A DNA stretch of 64,000 nt, taken from assembly GCA_964568975.1 (NCBI GenBank), contig CAZMSO010000001.1:114003-178002 (forward strand). Reading direction: 5' to 3'. Shown one piece after another: positions 59,914 through 64,000 of the stretch. Position 1 is the stretch's first letter. Each line of letters starts with the position of its first letter. The translations under genes were made by a program, and so were the position numbers. This DNA comes from CAZADA01 sp964568975 (GTDB taxonomy: Bacteria > Pseudomonadota > Alphaproteobacteria > Caulobacterales > Maricaulaceae). The notes beneath the pieces were generated by a model. It had not been told where the DNA came from and did not search any database. It saw only the letters and a list, made by a program, of their open reading frames with translations.

Positions 59914-61089
59914 CTAGGCCTTCAACGCGACCATCGCCCGATCAAGGCCGTCGAGGGTTAAGGGATACATGCGATCGCCGATCAGCTCGCGGATGATCTT
60001 AGTGGAGGCGCTGTATTCCCAGCCCACCTCCGGCGTCGGGTTGAGCCAGGCGATGCGGTCGAATGTCTCCACGAGCCGCGAGATCCACACCGCGCCCGCC
60101 TCCTCGTTGAAGTATTCCGACGCCCCGCCCGGCGCGATCACTTCATAAGGCGACATCGCCGCGTCGCCGACAACGATGACGCGGTAGTCGCAGCCGAAAG
60201 TGCGCAACACCTCCCATGTGTCGATGCGCGCGTCATGGCGGCGACGGTTGTCCTTCCAGACAAAATCATACAAGCAATTGTGGAAGTAAAAGTACTCCAA
60301 GTGCTTGAATTCGGAGTGCGCGGCGGAAAACAGCTCCTCACACACTTGGATGTAGGGGTCCATCGACCCCCCGACGTCAAAAAACGTCAGCAAGTTTACA
60401 AGATTGCGCCGCTCAGGCCGCATCTTCACGTCCAGCAATCCCTGGCGGGCCGTGGCGTCGATCGTGCCTTCGAGGTCGAATTCCTCTGCGGCGCCGCGAC
60501 GCGCGAACCGCCGCAAGCGCCGCAAGGCGAGTTTGATGTTGCGCACGCCGATCTCGACGTCGTGGTCGAGGTTTTTGAATTCGCGCTTCTCCCACACCTT
60601 AACCGCCCGGCCCTGGCGCGCGCCGGCGTCGCCAATGCGCACGCCTTCGGGGTTATAGCCGCCGGAGCCGAAGGGCGATGTCCCGCCCGTGCCGATCCAA
60701 CGGCCGCCGCCTTCATGGCGGCCCTTTTGTTCTTTCAGCCGCTCGCGCAGCGTCTCCATGAGTTTGTCGAAACCACCTAGCGCTTCGACCTGCGCCTTGT
60801 CGTCTTCGGAGAAATAGCGCTGCGCCAGCGCGCGCAGCCATTCTTCGGGGATCTCGGCGGTTTCCACGCCCGCAAGCGTCTCCACACCTTTAAACGCTTC
60901 GCCGAACACCCGGTCGAACCGATCCAAATGGCGTTCGTCTTTCACCAGGCAGGCGCGCGCGACGATGTAGAAATCATCGACCCGGCGGGCGGGAAGGTCA
61001 GCCTCCATCGCCTCCATAAGGGTCAGGTGCTCTTTGAGCGACACCGGCAAGCCCGCCGCCTTCAGGCGCATGAAGAAGTCGATGAACAC
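59914..61089 (-). CDS. CoxE-like VWA domain protein
   Basis: The 391-residue protein belongs to the VWA/CoxE group that pairs with MoxR-type AAA ATPases in cofactor insertion or protein assembly. An N-terminal helical domain (FFMRLKAAGLPVSLKEHLTL) and a Gly-rich linker (GTGGTSPFGSGGYNPEG) precede a VWA domain with MIDAS motif FFDVGGSMD and later VGDAAMSP. The start is GTG 61089, with AGGAG eight bases upstream. The partner AAA gene is 88 bp upstream on the same strand. Confidence 0.88.
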   Translation of the reverse strand: MFIDFFMRLKAAGLPVSLKEHLTLMEAMEADLPARRVDDFYIVARACLVKDERHLDRFDRVFGEAFKGVETLAGVETAEIPEEWLRALAQRYFSEDDKAQVEALGGFDKLMETLRERLKEQKGRHEGGGRWIGTGGTSPFGSGGYNPEGVRIGDAGARQGRAVKVWEKREFKNLDHDVEIGVRNIKLALRRLRRFARRGAAEEFDLEGTIDATARQGLLDVKMRPERRNLVNLLTFFDVGGSMDPYIQVCEELFSAAHSEFKHLEYFYFHNCLYDFVWKDNRRRHDARIDTWEVLRTFGCDYRVIVVGDAAMSPYEVIAPGGASEYFNEEAGAVWISRLVETFDRIAWLNPTPEVGWEYSASTKIIRELIGDRMYPLTLDGLDRAMVALKA

Positions 61090-61107
61090 GCCGCTCGCTC
61101 CTCTTGT

Positions 61108-61133
61108 CGCCTCTCCCGGTCGCCTCTCCCGGT
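61108..61133 (-). repeat. 13-bp tandem repeat between moxR and the VWA gene
   Basis: CGCCTCTCCCGGT occurs twice in direct succession, 19 bp before the VWA start on the minus strand. The complement contains GGGAGAGG, which could act as extra ribosome-binding sequence. Confidence 0.8.
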
Positions 61134-61177
61134 CGGGTTTCCCGGCAAACTTCCGACCCCCGGCCGTCTGAGATCGG

Positions 61178-62026
61178 CTAGGTCCGCTCGCGCCGCGCGA
61201 GAAACGCCAAACGCTCCAGCAAGTGCACGTCCTGCTCATTCTTCACCAACGCGCCGGCTAAGGGCGGGATGGCGTTGCGCGGATCACGTTCACGCAGCAC
61301 CTGGGGATCGACATCTTCCGCAAGGAGCAGCTTCAACCAATCCAGGAGCTCGGAGGTCGACGGCTTTTTCTTCAGGCCCGGCGCATCACGCAAGTCGTAG
61401 AAGACGCGCAACGCCTCCGACACGAGTCGTTCTTTGATTTGTGGGAAATGCACATCAATGATCCGACGCATCGTGTCCGCGTCGGGAAACTTGATGTAAT
61501 GAAAGAAGCACCGACGTAAGAATGCGTCGGGCAATTCTTTCTCATTGTTTGACGTAATGACCACGATCGGCCGTCGCTCCGCGCGCACCACCTCTTGGGT
61601 TTCGTAGACGAAGAACTCCATGCGATCGAGCTCCGTCAGCAAGTCATTGGGGAACTCGATATCGGCTTTGTCGATTTCGTCAATCAAGAGTACCGGTCGT
61701 TCCGGCGATGTAAACGCATCCCACAATTTGCCGCGTTTAATATAGTGCTTGATGTCGGCGACACGCGGGTCGCCCAGCTGGCTGTCTCGCAAGCGTGCGA
61801 CGGCGTCATACTCGTACAGTCCGTGCTGGGCCTTGGTGGTGGATTTAATGTGCCACTCGATCAGCGGCGCGCCGAGGGAATGAGCGATTTCCCGCGCCAG
61901 CACCGTCTTGCCCGTGCCCGGCTCGCCCTTGACCAACAAAGGACGCTCAAGCGTCGCCGCCGCGTTAACAGCGATGCGCAAGTCATCTGTGGCGATGTAC
62001 TGGTCCGTGCTGGAAAACGCGCTCAT
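61178..62026 (-). CDS. MoxR-family AAA ATPase
   Basis: The 282-residue AAA+ protein has Walker A GEPGTGKT, Walker B VLLIDEIDKAD, a sensor-1 Asn in VITSNNEKELPDAFLRR (with the arginine finger), and a C-terminal lid. It probably acts with the downstream VWA protein to insert a cofactor or remodel a complex. The cluster resembles the CoxD/CoxE pair, without other cox genes in view. The start at ATG 62026 is chosen by family fit; the binding site is weak. Confidence 0.9.
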   Translation of the reverse strand: MSAFSSTDQYIATDDLRIAVNAAATLERPLLVKGEPGTGKTVLAREIAHSLGAPLIEWHIKSTTKAQHGLYEYDAVARLRDSQLGDPRVADIKHYIKRGKLWDAFTSPERPVLLIDEIDKADIEFPNDLLTELDRMEFFVYETQEVVRAERRPIVVITSNNEKELPDAFLRRCFFHYIKFPDADTMRRIIDVHFPQIKERLVSEALRVFYDLRDAPGLKKKPSTSELLDWLKLLLAEDVDPQVLRERDPRNAIPPLAGALVKNEQDVHLLERLAFLARRERT

Positions 62027-62127
62027 GGGCCGTCGGACGCTCCGCTTGCTGATCGTCACACGCGCCACGATCGTCGCCACACGCACCCATTACCTAGCGC
62101 CGGCGAGGCGGCCGACACAAGCCGCCC

Positions 62128-63285
62128 TCAGCCGCGCCGCGCGGCCATCAGGTCGCGAAAGCGCGCAAACACGCCAAGCGCGTCGTGGGGTCCCGGCGCG
62201 GCCTCGGGGTGATGCTGAACCGACAAAATCGGGCGTCCCTCAAATGCGAGCCCGCTGTTCGTCCCGTCAAAGAGCGACACATACGTCTCGCGCGCGCCCG
62301 GCGGCAGCGCTGAGCGATCGACGGTGAAGCCATGGTTCATGGAGGCGATCTCCACGCGCCCGGTCTCGAGATCATGCACCGGGTGGTTCGCGCCATGGTG
62401 GCCTTGGGCCATTTTCACCGTCCGCCCGCCCAAAGCGAGCGCAAGCATTTGGTGGCCGAGGCACACCGCCAGCATCGGCACGCCGCTGTCCGCCAACACC
62501 CGGATTGTTGCGCCCGCATGAGCGGCGGTGGCGGCGGGATCGCCCGGGCCGTTGGACAAAACCACGCCATCAGGCGCAAGCGCGAGGATCTCCGGGGCTG
62601 TCGCGCGCGCGCCCACGACGCGCACGCGCGCACTAAGCGCGGCCACATGGCGCACAATGTCCTGCTTCGCGCCGTAATCGACCACCACCACTGTGAACTG
62701 CGGCGGCCCTGACGCGCCTGGAGCCGCGGCGGCGGCCTCAGACGGCCGCCATGGGGCGGCGTTGGCGTCAAACGGCGCGTCCGTGGTCATATCCACCGCT
62801 AAGTCTGCGCCCTCCACACCGCTCCAGGCCGCGGCCTCCGCCGCCAGCGCGGCGTGGTCAAGGGGCGCGTCGGGGCTGTAGGCGAGCGCGCCATGGGGCA
62901 TGCCGCGTTCGCGAATGCGCCGGGTGAGCGCGCGGGTGTCGACGCCGGCGATGGCGATTAGCCCGCGCGCGGCGAGCCACGCGTCAAAGCCCTGCTCGGC
63001 GCGCCAATTCGACGCGGGAGTCAGCGGTGCGCGCAAAATCGCGCCGCACGCCGCGCGCACGCTGGCGGCGGAGGCGGCTTGGTCATCGTGATCATTTGCG
63101 CCGGTGTTGCCCACATGGGGCGCGGTGAAGCACACAATTTGGCGGGCGTAGGACGGATCGCTGAGCACTTCTTGATGTCCAGCGAGGGCGGTGTTGAAGC
63201 AAATCTCCCCCACGACGCGGCCCGTTGCGCCTGCGCCGCGCCCTGAAAACACGGTCCCGTCCGCCAACACCACAGCTGCGTTCAT
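62128..63285 (-). CDS. carA: Carbamoyl-phosphate synthase small subunit
   Basis: CarA hydrolyses glutamine to feed ammonia to CarB in arginine and pyrimidine synthesis. The 385-residue protein has the N-terminal domain (LADGTVFSGRGAGATG) and a class I glutamine amidotransferase domain with SNGPGDP, the nucleophile Cys in LAVCLGHQML and the His-x-Glu of HHPEAAPGPHD. ATG 63285 has AAGGGG upstream. carB is not in the window. It is divergent from yqeY, an arrangement common in alphaproteobacteria. Confidence 0.97.
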   Translation of the reverse strand: MNAAVVLADGTVFSGRGAGATGRVVGEICFNTALAGHQEVLSDPSYARQIVCFTAPHVGNTGANDHDDQAASAASVRAACGAILRAPLTPASNWRAEQGFDAWLAARGLIAIAGVDTRALTRRIRERGMPHGALAYSPDAPLDHAALAAEAAAWSGVEGADLAVDMTTDAPFDANAAPWRPSEAAAAAPGASGPPQFTVVVVDYGAKQDIVRHVAALSARVRVVGARATAPEILALAPDGVVLSNGPGDPAATAAHAGATIRVLADSGVPMLAVCLGHQMLALALGGRTVKMAQGHHGANHPVHDLETGRVEIASMNHGFTVDRSALPPGARETYVSLFDGTNSGLAFEGRPILSVQHHPEAAPGPHDALGVFARFRDLMAARRG

Positions 63286-63520
63286 GACTTCCCCTTCAGC
63301 GCGGCTGACGCTGCAGCGCAGCGCCCTGACGCACGCTCCAAAACGCGGCGGGACGCGGCGCCTGAGCGCGTCCCTTGATTTGCGGTGCAACCTTGCATAT
63401 TTCTGCGGTCTCGGTTTGTCGAAGTTTCGCCGCAAATCGGCCATACGGCGGCGAAGATTTGTAGGAGCGCCGTCGCTGCGGGTCAAACGGCCGGGCGCGG
63501 CGTCGGCGGAGCGGGACACC

Positions 63521-63982
63521 ATGACGTTGCGCGCGCGTATTGCGGCTTGTTTGGATTCGGCGGTCTCTGACGGCGATGACGTCAAAATCGCCACCCTTCG
63601 CCTCCTCACATGTGCGGTGCGCGACCGTGACCGCGGCGCTCACGCCCGCGATTTGTCGGGGTGTCCGGACGCCGAAGTGTTGGCGCTGCTGAACACAATG
63701 ATCCGCCAACGCGAAGCTTCCATCCGCGATTATGAAGACGCTGGCCGGGTCGATTTGGCTGAGCAAGAACGGCTGGAGCTTGAGGCGCTGAAATGCGTTA
63801 TGCCGCCGCCCTTGCCGGATGAGGAAGTGCGCAGCGCCGCTGAACGGGTGGTGGCGGATCTCGACGCCAGCGGCCTGAAAGACATTGGCCGGTGCGTGAC
63901 GGAGCTGAAAAGCCGCTTTCCCGGTCGCGTGGACGCCGCCGCCGCGGGCGCGGCGGTCAAGAACCTGCTCGCGGCTTCGTAA
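63521..63982 (+). CDS. yqeY: GatB/YqeY-family protein
   Basis: The 153-residue protein resembles the C-terminal tRNA-binding domain of GatB (MTLRARIAACLDSAVSDGD, TMIRQREASIRDYEDAGR, ELEALKCVMPPPL). Its function is unsettled; it may act on tRNA amidation. GGAG precedes ATG 63521. The carA/yqeY gap (63286-63520) contains an AT-richer patch around 63375-63410 that is a plausible promoter, without clear hexamers. Confidence 0.93.
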   Translation: MTLRARIAACLDSAVSDGDDVKIATLRLLTCAVRDRDRGAHARDLSGCPDAEVLALLNTMIRQREASIRDYEDAGRVDLAEQERLELEALKCVMPPPLPDEEVRSAAERVVADLDASGLKDIGRCVTELKSRFPGRVDAAAAGAAVKNLLAAS

Positions 63983-64000
63983 CGCGCGGCCAGCGCCAGC

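Overview
The window is a gene-dense, high-GC stretch of bacterial chromosome. Gene content (cbb3 oxidase with fixGHI, a DUF485/ActP acetate permease, an alphaproteobacterial-type RpoH, the leuS-lptE-holA block preceded by a DUF3576 lipoprotein) points to an aerobic or microaerobic, Gram-negative alphaproteobacterium. I cannot fix the order from the sequence alone. I saw no tRNA, no complete rRNA operon, no transposase, integrase or CRISPR array.

Layout. 1-7118 (minus strand) is the high-affinity respiration block ccoNOQP-fixGHI, with fixI running off the left edge. 7412-18253 is an acetate-use module: a small membrane protein, acetyl-CoA synthetase, a DcaP-like porin, a CrbR-type response regulator, a CrbS-type symporter-kinase fusion, an ActP symporter and its DUF485 partner. 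An outer-membrane barrel protein follows. 19676-24907 is a three-gene Gld-type ABC system in which permease and GldG-like domains are fused. 25011-33075 carries hisI, glutaryl-CoA dehydrogenase, two tandem PagL-like lipid A deacylase genes, a cytochrome c/PQQ sugar dehydrogenase fusion, a DUF2189 membrane protein, rpoH and a putative lipoprotein. 33085-39237 holds a 5S-rRNA-like stretch, purA, an AT-rich orphan membrane-protein gene that looks acquired, an RluD-type pseudouridine synthase, a small membrane protein and a Tat-exported PhoD-like phosphatase. 39279-42063 has a divergent SRPBCC/LysR pair with a clear palindrome between them, then a BciA-like reductase.

42195-46635 is the serine pathway serC-GNAT-serA. 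The last 148 bp of serA are repeated exactly about 1.1 kb downstream, bracketing an unrelated membrane-protein gene. 46888-49505 has a PNPOx-like protein, yggS and a ThiE-like protein with overlapping divergent starts, and an exported protein. 49861-55384 is a plus-strand run DUF3576-leuS-lptE-(secreted protein)-holA. 55385-63982 contains a PhzF-like isomerase, thiD, an ABCB-type exporter, a MoxR/VWA pair, carA and yqeY.

How it works together. The left 18 kb couples acetate uptake (porin, ActP/DUF485), activation (Acs) and sensing (CrbS/CrbR) to a low-oxygen terminal oxidase. The rest is mainly housekeeping: nucleotide, serine, histidine and thiamine synthesis, envelope assembly and heat-shock control. 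Packing is tight: many genes overlap by 4 nt (ATGA or GTGA), and several convergent pairs share or abut stop codons. Short tandem repeats in multiples of three bases appear inside four coding regions and lengthen disordered linkers.
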